In this document: positions 46,101-57,821 of the stretch, piece after piece
Numbering within the stretch: position 1 is the first letter of the stretch
Layout of the letters: each line of letters opens with the position of its first letter
From: Nemertoderma westbladi
Lineage: Eukaryota; Xenacoelomorpha; Nemertodermatida; Nemertodermatidae
Assembly (NCBI GenBank): GCA_032718475.1
Contig: JAUCBJ010007289.1
Location: 62,001 to 126,000, forward strand
DNA length: 64,000 nucleotides
Direction of reading: 5' to 3'
Made by a program: the position numbers and the translations under genes
Notes under the pieces: model-generated
Databases searched by the model: none
The model's input: the letters and a program-made list of their open reading frames with translations, nothing else
Told to the model about the DNA's origin: nothing

Positions 46101-48022
46101 AACCGACACCCAGAGGGTTGGGGATGGAATGATCGACACCCAGGCTGGTAGAGGCGGAATGACTGACACCCGCACTGGTAGGGAGGGAGTGACCAACACC
46201 CAGACTGTGAGGGGCTGACTGACCGACACCTGGACTGGTTGGGGCGGAATGACCGACACCTGGACTGATAGGGATGGAAAGACCGACACCTGGACTGGTA
46301 GGGACGGAATGACCGACATACTGACTGACACCCGGACTGGTAGGGACGGAGTGACCAACACCTGGGCTGGTTCGGACGGAATAACCGACACCCGGACTGG
46401 TAGGGACAGAAAGATTGACAACCGGACTGATAGGGATGACTGGGACCGACTGAGCGAGATCTGGACTGGTAGGGATGGCATAACCGACACCCGGACTGGT
46501 AGGGACGGAATAACTGACACCCGGACTGGTAGGGGCAGAAAGACTGACAACCGGACTGATAGGGATGACTGGGACCGACTGAGCGAGGTCTGGACTGGTA
46601 GGGACGGTATAACCGACACCCGGACTGGTAGGGACGGTATAACCGACACCCGGACTGGTAGGGACGGAATAACCGACACCCGGACTGGTAGGGGCAGACT
46701 GACCGACATACTGACTTATACCCGGACTGGTTGGGACTGAATAACCGACACCCGGACTGGTAGGGGCAGAAAGACCAACAACCTGACTGATAGGGACAGA
46801 CTGACCGACACCTGGACTGGTTGGGACGGAATAACCGACACCCGGACTGGTAGGGGCAGACTGACCGACATACTGACTTATACCCGGACTGGTTGGGACT
46901 GAATAACCGACACCCGGACTGGTAGGGGCAGAAAGACCAACAACCTGACTGATAGGGACAGACTGACCGACACCTGGACTGGTTGGGACGGAATAACCGA
47001 CACCCGGACTGGTAGGGGCAGAATAACCGACACCCGGACTGGTAGGGGCAGAATGACCGACACCTGTACTGGTAGGGGCAGAATGACCGACACCCGGACT
47101 GGTAGGGACGGGATAATCGACACCCGGACTGGTAGGGCAGATAACCGACACCCGGACTGGTAGGGGCAGAATGACCGACACCCGGACTGGTCGGGACAGA
47201 ATGACCGACACCCGGACTGGTAGGGACGGGACTGACCGACACCCGGACTGGTTGCGACAGGAATAACCGACACCCGGACTGGTCGGGGCAGAATGACCGA
47301 CACCCGGACTGATAGGGACCGACTGACCGAACACCTGGACGGGTTGGGACGGAATAACCGACACCCGGACTGGTAGGGGCAGAATGACCGACACCCGGAC
47401 TGGTAGGGGCAGAATGACCGACACCCGGACTGGTAGGGGCAGAATGACCGACTCCTGGACTGGTAGGGGCAGAATGACCGACACCCGGACTGGTAGGGGC
47501 AGAATGACCGACACCCGGTCTGGTAGGGACGGGATAATCGACACCCATACTGGTTGGGACGGAATAACCGACACCTGGAACTGGGGGACCCGACTGGTAA
47601 GACACCAACACTGGGGGACCCGATGAGTAGGCCGGGGATACAGCACCAATTTGCGGGGTTAACGTGCAGTCCGGGTCGAATTCTCCTGGGGTTAGAGTCT
47701 GGTCCATCAGGTCGTCGAGCTCCTCCAGGGTTGAGTTTATAACTTCCGGGGTTACATAGCCGTTATGCGCAAGGTCCGCTGTGGCTTGACGCGTTTTCCA
47801 TCTGGGCGAGTTGGATACCAGATAGTCGAGAACCCCGTGGCCCGCGGAACCGCTGTACCTCGGGGGCATCGCGAGACTATCTGGATCGGGTGAGCTCGGC
47901 CCGTTCACGCACGAGTTCTGCTCCAGAGGTTTGCAGGAGGAACAGGGAACTCCCGCACAAGCACACTTGCACCCTCGGCAAGAGCCGCTGCGACACTTGC
48001 AGCAGCGCTGGGATGGCGCCAT
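43102..48022 (-). pseudogene. RLE-type non-LTR retrotransposon ORF (RT + endonuclease), frame-broken
   Basis: The protein starts at 48022 (MAPSQRCCKC..) with a Cys-rich motif (CKCRSGSCRGCKCACAG..CSSC), then ~50 copies of a 10-residue repeat. The downstream frame (from 47,130 to 43,102) has a CPSCARL..H..CPG finger (~46,010), RT with VDFSNAF (~44,860), GIQQGDTDGP and YLDD (~44,612), the knuckle CDRC..H..C (~43,690-43,640) and a restriction-like endonuclease (RVDGVTL, TWDATVVD). The architecture is as in R2/NeSL/Hero-type elements, without a protease. Four repeat units have wrong length: 31 bp at 47304-47334, 47243-47273 and 47212-47242, and 28 bp at 47124-47151. The net +1 separates start and RT frames. 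Either this copy is dead or the repeat contains sequencing errors. Confidence 0.8.
46085..47600 (-). repeat. 30-bp (10-residue) coding tandem repeat, ~50 copies
   Basis: On the + strand the unit is CCGGACTGGTAGGGACGGAA + TAACCGACAC. On the coding strand it reads PTSPGVGYSV-like in frame 1, LPVRVSVIPS in frame 2 and PYQSGCRSFC in frame 3. The unit is 30 bp with no stop in any forward frame (and one antisense frame), which explains the overlapping long ORFs. Second-order variation (SQYVGQ, DLAQSVPVIPISPVV inserts) recurs in blocks, indicating duplication of multi-unit segments. Confidence 0.95.
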
Positions 48023-48251
48023 GTAGGGGAATCCGCTCGAAAATCCGGCGATAGATCGTTCACGTTGCGATGTAGCAGCCTATCAGTATATTGCACCGTG
48101 GTGACGTCAGCCGTGACGTCAACAGTCAGTACACCAGTATTCTTATATTCTTATTTTAATTAAATTAATTAATTAAAATAAAATTGGCTAATTAAAAATT
48201 CTATAAGATAAGTTTTGTGGAGTCGATCACGCTGAGTCCAAAAAAGTTTGT
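48023..48251 (-). other. Probable 5' UTR and edge of the minus-strand retrotransposon
   Basis: Upstream of the ATG lies a short GC-richer leader with GACGTCA repeated (48,102 and 48,114), then abruptly AT-rich DNA from ~48,135. No target duplication was found. Confidence 0.3.
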
Positions 48252-48351
48252 TTCAAGAAATTTGGACCAAAATTCAGGGACTAGTAGCAATTCTAGTGAA
48301 ATTCAAGAAATTTGGACCAAAATTCAGGGACTAGTAGCAATTCTAGTGAAA
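48252..48351 (+). repeat. 50-bp perfect tandem duplication
   Basis: TTCAAGAAATTTGGACCAAA..CAATTCTAGTGAAA is present twice back to back. Confidence 0.95.
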
Positions 48352-48504
48352 TCTTTAATTCCGCCACCAGCCGCTAGGGGGAGGCTACAAATTTTCAAAT
48401 TTTACTATAAAGGCTATTTGGCCTTCCATACAGTGGTTGACCATGACAAAATAGCAATATTATCACTTAACTCTAATTGACAGCCATTTTACAAAAAAGT
48501 TCAT

Positions 48505-48541
48505 GGGGGGGGGGGGGGGGGGGGTATACCCCCCCCCCCCC
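48505..48541. repeat. G(20)TATAC(13) foldback tract
   Basis: A long G run, TATA, and a long C run: a perfect potential hairpin. Compare 42287-42323. Confidence 0.9.
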
Positions 48542-48623
48542 TTAATTGTGGGCAATATGATTAGACTTTAGTCTTATTGTACGCGATATCGGTAAGCTAT
48601 CTGTTTAATTATTTCGTACAGAC

Positions 48624-49586
48624 ATGGACAACCGAGAATACCAAGAATACTTTAAGAAAGGATTTACATACAAGGAAATATCTTGCTTACTGCGTGAAGA
48701 GCATTTTGAGGATATTTCTATACAAACAATTCGTCGACGATTGGGCGATATGGAGTTGCACAAGAGGTTTCAAATCGAAGGGTTACCTGAAATAGATAGT
48801 GCAATTCTTGCGGAGCCTTCTTCTGGCTATAGACATATGAAGAAAATACTGCTGTTCAAGTATGGCCTCTTTGTCCGTGAGGAAATTGTGGCCTTCATTC
48901 AGAAAGCCTTAAATTCCGATCTAGTAAAGCAACGCCTGGGAAATAAACTTGTGAGACGATATAATCCATATGGACGGATGGGATAAGCTAAAGCCATTTG
49001 GCTTTAGAGCTCATACCAGTCATGGCTGCATCGACTGTTATAGCCGTATATTAATCTGGCTGTCTGCACAATGGGGGGCGTGCCAAATTTGATACGTTCA
49101 GATCGAGGAACAGAAAACGTGAATGTGGAAACCATTCAACGTTCTCTACATTTTCCAAACCGTGACAATGGTGCTTTGGCCGGGAAAGTTGTCTTGTATG
49201 GGAAAAGTTCCTTAATTCCAAAGAATCGAGGCCTGGTGGACGAAATTTCCCCAACTCGGATTTCATCTTTGGATGGACCAGTCATGGTGCTAGATTACGA
49301 GAGATTAATTGATACATCTAACGTCCTACATATAGAGATAATACGCTATGTTTACCTGGATTTGCTGCAAAGGACTCTAGAAAATGTGCTCCAGGTATGG
49401 AACGCACACCGTTTGAGGAAGAGTGGGATTATATCCAAGGGTGGTAAGCCAAGTATAATGTATCTTGACAAACCAAAATATCTTAGACCAGTAGCTGCTT
49501 CTTCAATTGAGCAGGTGAAATGTTTTGCGTATGCTGTGCCGAACTGTATCGAATCAGTGAAAAACTTTTGTCAGTATATTAATTAA
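48624..49586 (+). pseudogene. Integrase/DDE-type transposase pseudogene
   Basis: The first frame (48,624-48,986) has an HTH-like start (KGFTYKEISCLL..IQTIRRRLGDMEL), then SSGYRHMKKILLFKYGL and RYNPYGRM. After a +1 shift at ~48,965 another frame reads MDGWDKLKPFGF, HGCIDCYSRILIWL. After a second shift 49,071-49,586 reads PNLIRSDRGTENVNVETIQR, VYLDLLQRTLENVLQVWNAH. D-G-x-D-K-L-K-P-F-G, C-I-D-x-Y-S-R and R-x-D-x-G-T-E-N-V are the typical catalytic-core blocks (Asp, Asp, Glu region) of the integrase-like transposase family common in invertebrate genomes (related to Ginger/rve cores). Two frameshifts make it inactive. Confidence 0.65.
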
Positions 49587-49890
49587 TGAATTATCATTTT
49601 AAACAACCAACATAATGTGTAAATCTTGGGTATTGTAAAGCGAGGGCGCTGTACTATTATTATGAAGGAAATTGATTCATATATTTAGTAAGATACATAC
49701 ACATTTGCCTTACTACTGTATGTATTTATTTCAATTGTATTTGACGTGCATTTTTTGTTCCCCAACTTGTATATAGTTGTCATTAAATAAGTATAGGTAA
49801 CAATTACTGAACATATGATTTATAATTATTAAAAACTTTTTAAATATTTGATTAAACCAATGCTATTATTACTAATAGACAGTAAACCAA
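49587..49890. other. Spacer between integrase pseudogene and minisatellite
   Basis: AT-rich, no gene seen. Confidence 0.4.
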
Positions 49891-49894
49891 CAAA

Positions 49895-52700
49895 AAGTCC
49901 CATTACCCGTCTCAATAATAGATGGCAAACCCGCAGAAGTGCCATACCACCCATCTCAATAATATACAGCAGACCCGAAGAAGTCCCATCACACCCATCT
50001 CAATAATAGATGGTAAACTCACAAAATGTCCCATAACCCGTCTCAATAATATACAGCAAACCCGAAGAAGTCCCATAACACCCATCTCAATAATATACGC
50101 CAAACCCGCAGAAGTCCCATCACACCCATCTCAATAATAGATGGTAAACTCCCAAAAAGTCCCATAACCCGTCTCAATAATATACAGCAAACCCGAAGAA
50201 GTCCCATAACACACATCTCAATAATATACGCCAAACCCGCAGAATTCCCATCACACCCATCTCAATAATAGATGGCAAACCCGCAGAAGTCCCATAACAC
50301 CCATCTCAATAATAGACGGCAAACTTGCAGAAGTCCCATAACACCCATCTCAATAATAGACGCCAAACCCGCAGAAGTCCCATAACACCCATCTCAATAA
50401 TAGATGGTAAACCCGCAGAAGTCCCATAACACCCACCTCAATAATAGATGGTAAACCCGCAGAAGTCACATAACACCCATCTCAATAATAGATAGCAAAC
50501 CTGCAAAAGTCCCATAACACCCATCTCAATAATAGATGAGAAACCCGCAGAAGTCCCACAACACCCACTCAATAATAGATGGTAAACCCGCAAAAGTCCC
50601 ATAACACCCATCTCAATAATAGATGACAAACCCGCAGAAGTCCCATAACACCCATCTCAATAATAGACGGCAAACTTGCAGAAGTCCCATAACACCCATC
50701 TCAATAATAGATGGTAAACCCGCAAAAGTCCCATAACACCCATCTCAATAATAGATGACAAACCCGCAGAAGTCCCATAACACCCATCTCAATAATAGAT
50801 GACAAACCCGCAGAAGTCCCATAACACCCATCTCAATAATAGACGGCAAACTTGCAGAAGTCCCATAACACCCATCTCAATAATAGACGCCAAACCCGCT
50901 GAAGTCCCATAAAACCCATCTCAATAATAGATGGTAAACCCGCAGAAGTCCCATAACACCCACCTTAATAATAGATGGTAAACCCGCAGAAGTCACATAA
51001 CACCCATCTCAATATTAGATGGTAAACCTGCAGAAGTCCCATAACTCCCACCTCAATAATAGATGGTAAACCTGCAGAAGTCCCATAACACCCACCTCAA
51101 TAATAGATGGTAAACCCGCAGAAGTCCCATAACACCCATCTCAATAATAGATAGCAAACCTGCAAAAGTCCCATAACACCCATCTCAATAATAGATGACA
51201 AACCCGCAGAAGTCCCACAACACCCACCTCAATAATAGATGGTAAACCTGCAGAAGTCCCATAACACCCACCTCAATAATAGATGGTAAACCCGCAGAAG
51301 TCACATAACACCCACCTCAATAATAGATGGTAAACCCGCAAAAGTCCCATAACACCCATCTCAATAATAGATGACAAACCCGCAGAAGTCCCACAACACC
51401 CACCTCAATAATAGATGGTAAACCCGCAAAAGTCCCATAACACCCATCTCAATAATAGATGACAAACCCGCAGAAGTCCCATAACACCCATCTCAATAAT
51501 AGACGGCAAACTTGCAGAAGTCCCATAACACCCATCTCAATAATAGATGGTAAACCCGCAAAAGTCCCATAACACCCATCTCAATAATAGATGACAAACC
51601 CGCAGAAGTCCCATAACACCCATCTCAATAATAGATGACAAACCCGCAGAAGTCCCATAACACCCATCTCAATAATAGATGGCAAACTTGCAGAAGTCCC
51701 ATAACACCCATCTCAATAATAGACGCCAAACCCGCTGAAGTCCCATAACACCCATCTCAATAATAGATGGTAAACCCGCAGAAGTCCCATAACACCCACC
51801 TTAATAATAGATGGTAAACCCGCAGAAGTCACATAACACCCATCTCAATATTAGATGGTAAACCTGCAGAAGTCCCATAACACCCACCTCAATAATAGAT
51901 GGTAAACCTGCAGAAGTCCCATAACACCCACGTCAATAATAGATGGTAAACCCGCAGAAGTCCCATAACACCCATCTCAATAATAGATAGCAAACCTGCA
52001 AAAGTCCCATAACACCCATCTCAATAATAGATGACAAACCCGCAGAAGTCCCACAACACCCACCTCAATAATAGATGGTAAACCTGCAGAAGTCCCATAA
52101 CACCCACCTCAATAATAGATGGTAAACCCGCAGAAGTCACATAACACCCACCTCAATAATAGATGGTAAACCCGCAAAAGTCCCATAACACCCATCTCAA
52201 TAATAGATGATAAACCCGCAGAAGTCCCACAACACACACCTCAATAATAAATGGTACACCCGCAGAAGTCACATAACCCCCATCTCAATAATAGATAGCA
52301 AACCCGCAGAAGTCCCATAACACTCACCTCAATAATAGATGATAAACCCGCAGAAGTTTCACAACACCCATCTAAATAATAGACGGCAAAACCGCAGAAG
52401 TCCCATAACACCCACCTCAATAATAGATGATAAACCCGCAGAAGTGCCATAACACCCATCTTAATAATAGATTGCAAACCCGCAGAAGTCCCATAACACC
52501 CATTTCAATAATAGACGGCAAACCCGCAGGAGTCCCATAACACCCACCTCAATAATAGATGATAAACCCGCAGAAGTGCCATAACACCCATCTCAATCAT
52601 AGACGGTAAACCCACATAACAGAAGTTCCATAACCTGTCTCAATAATAGACGGTAAACCCGCAGAAGTCCTATAACCCGTCTCAATAATAGACGGTAAAC
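49895..52700. repeat. 44-bp minisatellite (~64 copies)
   Basis: The unit contains CCCATCTCAATAATAGATGG + TAAACCCGCAGAAGTCCCAT + AACA (44 bp). Variable sites include GATGG/GACGG/GATGACA/GACGCC, CCCGC/CTTGC/CCTGC, GAAG/AAAG and CATCT/CACCT. The right edge degenerates from ~52,600. The minus-strand ORFs across it (..IIEMGVMGLLRV..) are repeat shadows. Confidence 0.95.
50560..52235. repeat. 836-bp higher-order duplication (19 units) in the 44-bp array
   Basis: Private variants recur exactly 836 bp apart: GACGGCAAACTTGC (50665/51501), GACGCCAAACCCGCTG (50885/51721), CACCTTAATA (50961/51797), AATATTAGATGG (51011/51847), ATAGCAAACC (51151/51987), TCACATAACACCCACC (51301/52137). 836 = 19 x 44. Confidence 0.9.
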
Positions 52701-53572
52701 AATAATAGACATTAACAAAAATCTACTGAAGTCAAAAACCCAGATCATCAAACATATCAGTCAGCAGACGCCTCAAAAATTGATCTCTTGAACACAACAA
52801 GTAACAATCATTTATAGGAAATCGTATTACTTTTCCACAAGTATCTCCAACAAGTCGTCTTTGATGGTCCTCACCTCAGGTTGGAAAAATCCAAGTTCTC
52901 CTTCGAAGTTTGGATAGCGGCAACCACTTCCAAACTTGTTAGCGAATCAATTCCGCTAACCACCCCACAAAGTTGGGCCAGCGAGACCCTTAAGCAATAT
53001 TGGGAGCACGAGGTTGATTACCAATCAACCTCGTGTCACCCCAATAAAAGGGGCGACAAACCCCAAAGGAACACACACAGCGGGGGTCAGAGGTTACACC
53101 TCCGGGAGGGAGAGAGTGACAGCAGCGGGGGGAGGCACTCCCAGAGAGATGGGAGGGTGAGAAGTGAGTTATTAGCCAATGGGGGGAAGGCATCCACTGA
53201 GTAATGTAATACGGCCAACTAGTGCAATATATATTACCAGTCACTGTGTCACTTTATTCACTTAGTTAGTCAGCTCAGTTAGGGCAGGACGGTAACTTCT
53301 ATTACCGTTCGCTGCCGCCATCATTCACTTATACAGTAGCCTATTAATTCAATACTGCAATAACTGTGTCTGTGCTTATCCTATTATATTTATACTGGTA
53401 CAGTGTCAACAATATCAGAACTCTCAATCCGACAATAAACCCTTTTCACTCACACGACGGGGACGCGTAAATAAAAGAACCGGATAAATCGGGATCTTCG
53501 GATCCCGTCACAGTAATAGAATCCAACAGCCCGAACTGACTGCAAGCCACCGATCCACCGATAAGACTAAAG
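52701..53572 (+). promoter_or_regulatory. Upstream region of GC-rich ORF, possible LTR or promoter
   Basis: A perfect hairpin CGAGGTTGATT-ACC-AATCAACCTCG lies at 53010-53034. GC rises from ~52,970, and there is a TATATATTA at ~53,228. Layout and the ORF downstream could fit the 5' end of an LTR element, but I find no matching second LTR or clear primer-binding site within the window. Confidence 0.3.
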
Positions 53573-54739
53573 ATGAGTAAAGAGGGAGAGACGACACTGC
53601 CGCGGACCCCGGACGGCGACCTAACGATCCGCGAGGCCGCGACGAGATGGTATCGACCCACGAGGCCGGATTCGTCGACGAGAGACGGTCTGGCGGCCCA
53701 GGCGGAGGGTGGCCGTCTACCACAGTGAGGGAGAGACAAGTCGAGAGTAGGGAGAGACGAGTCGACACACGGCGGCGGTCGACGTAACGATGTCGCCGGC
53801 CAGCCACAGGCCGAGGGCGACGGACGGCCCACCGGAACGGCGACGGTGGGGCCGCCGGTACGACGCCGAACACGGAGAGAAAGAGGGGACGTCGGGGTCA
53901 GCGACTGGTTCCGACGGGCCTACAATGCGACCCGAAAGCAACTGAGAGAAGCCAAAGGAGGGGCCAAGATATACCAGGTGAAGTTTGAGAAGCGGCTAGG
54001 TGAGTCGAATAAACATTTTGATTACTTAGCGCGTTTTGGGCAGGGAGAACTAGCCGATGAGAGAGCGAGAGGGGTTGCCAGCGAACTGTTTGAACTATGA
54101 GAATGTAGGGGTATGGAGCCTGGTGTAGTGTACATAGGGCCATACTTGGTCGATGCCCGGGGAATAAAATTAGTGGGTTGGAGGGGACCGCAGGAGGGCG
54201 AATCCGAGGTTAACCCCGAGGATTCGGTCTCGTCGGTCGGAGAAAGTTCTGGGAGGTGGGGGAAAGTTAGTAGGACGGGAAGGCGGAGGGAGTCCGTCGT
54301 AACCGATAAGTCTGCTACATCCTCCGCAAAAGAAAGATGGGTGCGAGAAATAGATCTGGCATGCCAACTCGATCTGGCGGCGCTAGACCAGAGAGAGTTA
54401 GAGAGACAGCTAGAGGAAGGGAGTGCGTTGCTAGAGAAGGAAAAAGAGCTGGTTAGAGAGAACAGAGAGAGGGCCGAGAAAGTCGCGAGAAGCTTTAGGG
54501 AGTGCGAGGAAATAGGGAGGATGGAAAGGAAGGAGCAAGAAGAGCGCGAGGCGGCGAGTGAGAGTGAACGTAAGGAGCGCGAGGTGAGGGCGGAGAGTGA
54601 ACGTAAGGAGCGCGAGGTGAGAGCGGATAATGAGCGAAGAGAGTGCGAGGCAAGACGACTTAAGAGGGTTGCGAGAGAGGCGGAATTAGCTGATCAGAGT
54701 GCGCGGGAGGATCTGGAGAGTGTAAAAGCTTTTGCGTAA
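53573..54739 (+). pseudogene. GC-rich 389-codon frame with two in-frame TGAs, coiled-coil C-terminus
   Basis: From ATG 53573 (MSKEGETTLPRTPDGD..) one frame stays open to TAA 54737-54739 except for TGA at 53726 and TGA at 54098. A fresh ATG follows 13 bases after the second (54113, MEPGVVYIGPYL..). Segment 2 contains DWFRRAYNATRKQLREAKGG. Segment 3 ends in ~100 residues of Glu/Arg/Lys-rich heptad-like coiled coil, with a KEREVRAESER-type repeat. Base composition (about 58-60 percent GC) differs sharply from the neighbours. It may be a gag-like ORF of a retroelement or a host gene with readthrough or decay. Family not recognised. Confidence 0.45.
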
Positions 54740-57700
54740 TTAACCGGTTATTTTCCCGTAAAGTACTCTGTAGTTGGTTTACCAGGCATAAAAGGGCCGT
54801 GTCCTTACTGTACTGGTGTTTTAGAGGACATAAAAGTCATTTCTTCTGTATTTGTACTTTAGAGGACATAATCCGCAATCTCATGACGCAATAAGCTAGA
54901 TCCTCTTGAAAACAGTGTCGCTACCATGACGACGGCTAACAGCTGATATTGCCACGTCGACATTTCTTTGTTTCTTTGTTCTCTCGTTGTTCGGTCGACC
55001 AATCAGAGCGTTTTTTGACTCTGTGTTGGAGTTGGATACAGAAACTCAGTAGTTCAGTGTTATGTTTTGCCCAGAGCCTAAGAACATCGGCTTTTGGCAC
55101 CTCCGTGTTTCAGTCTTTAGCTTAACATTAGTAGGCTTAATTATAGAACGTATATTTGTTATCTATCCATAAATTATTAATCTTACGAGTTACCGAGTTA
55201 ACTCACTCACTTAATAATCATTTATACCTTAACTTTACTGCTTTTGCTGTCGGTTATTCATTATATTTGTTGATGAAATATTATATCGGAATACTGATCA
55301 ATAGTCAGACATCCCAATCTTCTTGATATACTAAAGGTTAGAGAGACCAGTTACAGATAAACGATTGCGACCTATGTTAAGTGGTTTGGAGTGAATCTAA
55401 TGCTATTTCATAGGCCCGACATAAATTATATGTTGCTCTCTTTATACGTGACTAAATTTAGTGAAGGTCGGCAGATTAGTGTGCAGTATTGTGCAGCATT
55501 GTGTATGATTGTAACTGATAACAAAGCATCTCCTAAAGAATGCGCCATATACATGAATCTATAGCCTTTTCGTTGTGTCTAGTTTAAGTCATAACTCTGT
55601 TTACATATTTAGAGCGCCACGTCCTAAAGGAACTGTTAATATTTCCCGAAAGTGAATAATATTTGTCAGAGATTATATATTACAATCAGTCGAATAATAC
55701 AGTAGGCTTGCACCATCAATCATTAAGCTTCCGAATTCAGTCTCCCGGGTATATCCAGCGGGTGAATGATTGCGCATAGACTGGCTTCGGCTAATGTAGT
55801 GTATCAAATACTCGTCATAGGCTAAAGACTATATATCATCTAAAAGACATCCTAATTTGGCAGGTTAAACTGTCATAGGTCTTAAAAGCGCAAACAATAA
55901 CAGATATTGCTTCTGGATTGCGGCGTAAGCAATCAAGTCTAAAGTACCGGTACCAGTCGAACGGTAACCTGTACTGCTGTAACCAGTAGGCCTGACTGCC
56001 TGATCATCCGAACCGGTACTTACAGTACAGGTACAGCAGTATTATTCGATTTGATTATTATATACCGGTAGGTCTTAATAATTAATCGGGGACGCCTGGT
56101 TTTTATTGGGATTTTACTTAGGCCTATTTCTGTCAGTTTTATTTATTTGTAAGCCAGTATTGAGCAGAAGGCGTGTAAGCCTGCTCAGATTGTACAGATA
56201 ATTTGTAGGCTTGACTGTTGTCTAACTGTTGTTAAGTCTGAACGGATTGCAGTGTGTGTAGAGCATCTGTCCGATGAAGTGCTAGTTAGGAAAGTAGGGG
56301 CTTAAAGTGCTGTGAGGTAAACCCCCTGTGAAAGAATAAGTCGTACTACTGGGTTAGAACGCATACTAACTAATCATTTCGGAGTCTGCATATACCGTAG
56401 TTTGTTTAGGCTTGATAGTAGTCTGTCAGTATTTGGTCTGCATTTTGTTTGAATAGTCTGTACGCGTAGCGTAATATTTATTACTCAGAGTTTATGCGAT
56501 TATTCGCAACATTCATATCCCCAAGTTTATTCCTACAGTAATTGTGTTTGTTATACATACCGTTATAGTTAAACTAACCCCGGTACTACATCAGGGCTGC
56601 TCGGCGTAGGTAAAGACTGGAGATTTTATGCTTTGGTCACTCCGGCAGATACCGTGGTTCTTTTAGCTGTTCAAGTATTTTTAACTACTGATTATTTGTT
56701 GTACAAGTACTTGTACCTAATTTAGGGTTTAGTGTACAGTACTTTCCGAAGGTGATTAGTGTGTAGGCAGTATATTTGTGTTGTAAAGTGGTTAATAGGC
56801 ACGTTGGTTCTGGTAGACCGCGGTAATTAACTTCTGGGTAGGAACACTCCGTGATACATAACGTAGTACCTATAGCGATATGGTTATAGGTCGTCAGACG
56901 GTGGTATTTTTCCTATCTGGACAGCGCAGTATATTTACTACTACTTATTATTTTCAAATACCGTAGTAACCTGTCCGTTGTAATAACCAGATATTCTAAC
57001 CCTTTGTTAGGCTGGTTAGTAGACTTCTTGTAAAATTACCCTAAAAATTCGTATTTGTGTATTTGTAATTAAATTTTTGTGTTTATTTAGAGATTGTAAT
57101 CTCAACCAGAATTGTACGTAATTTGTAGTATTAAGTAACTTAGGTAAATTAGAATTATTTGTTTTAGTGTCTAACAAGTAGCACTCCACTGAGAGCGCAC
57201 AGCTTATGTGTAGTGACTCCCCCAGAAATAATAACATTTATTTCAAACATTGACAAAACCCATTAAACGGGTATATATATATTATAAATCAACTCAAACG
57301 ATTTATAAATAGTAGGCCTGCCATATAACAATTAGGTCTCAATATCAGTTGGACTACTGCTTAAATAACGGCGATAAAGTAAGTTAAAGTAACCAAGTAG
57401 CCCTTAAAATTCAGAAATTCAATTATTCTAAAATAATTGATATACCGGTATTTACAATAGGCTTATTATTTTTATTTTATAAATATAGGCTGAAATCATA
57501 CCGGTATTCTGTAATTAATTCTAGTTAATAATTATACTTATATATACTATAAGTGTAAACTGCATACTGGTATCCACGATAGGCCTATTATATATTTATA
57601 TATATTTGTGCTAAAATTATATACCGGTATTCTGTGAAAAACCTAGTCTGTAATAATACTTATATATACCATAAGCATACCGGTATTCTAATATTATATA

Positions 57701-57821
57701 TATATCACGCTACTCTGAGTAGCAGTATCGGTAATTAATTACTAGGCTAGCAGTTAATGCTGAATTACTAGACTTGCTTAGACTGTACTATAGCAGTAGG
57801 CATTCAACTGTGCAAACAAAC
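54740..57821. other. 3-kb region without recognisable gene
   Basis: This returns to AT-rich DNA. Features are a direct repeat TTTAGAGGACATAA at 54,820 and 54,852, many ACCGGTA/TAGGCCTA words, and from 57,260 repeated ATACCGGTATTCT with TATATATA (57,442, 57,505, 57,622, 57,678). It could be an intron or UTR of the next ORF. Confidence 0.4.

Noticed and set aside
46249-46740. Plus-strand ORF of TDTRTGRDGI repeats
   Set aside because: Antisense of the 30-bp coding repeat of the retrotransposon; no start context and no independent features.
42287-48541. G(n)TATAC(n) tracts as terminal inverted repeats of the retrotransposon
   Set aside because: Sequence next to the two tracts does not match, and non-LTR elements lack TIRs; similarity is limited to the homopolymers and TATA.
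49912-52477. Minus-strand ORFs with IIEMGVMGLLRVC periods
   Set aside because: Shadows of the 44-bp minisatellite.
52970-53570. Definite 5' LTR
   Set aside because: No second LTR, primer-binding site or TG..CA ends could be established; kept only as a possibility.
53446-54143. Minus-strand ORFs in the GC-rich block
   Set aside because: The plus-strand frame carries the coherent charged, coiled-coil protein; the minus-strand frames are Arg/Pro/Ser-rich antisense products of GC-rich DNA.
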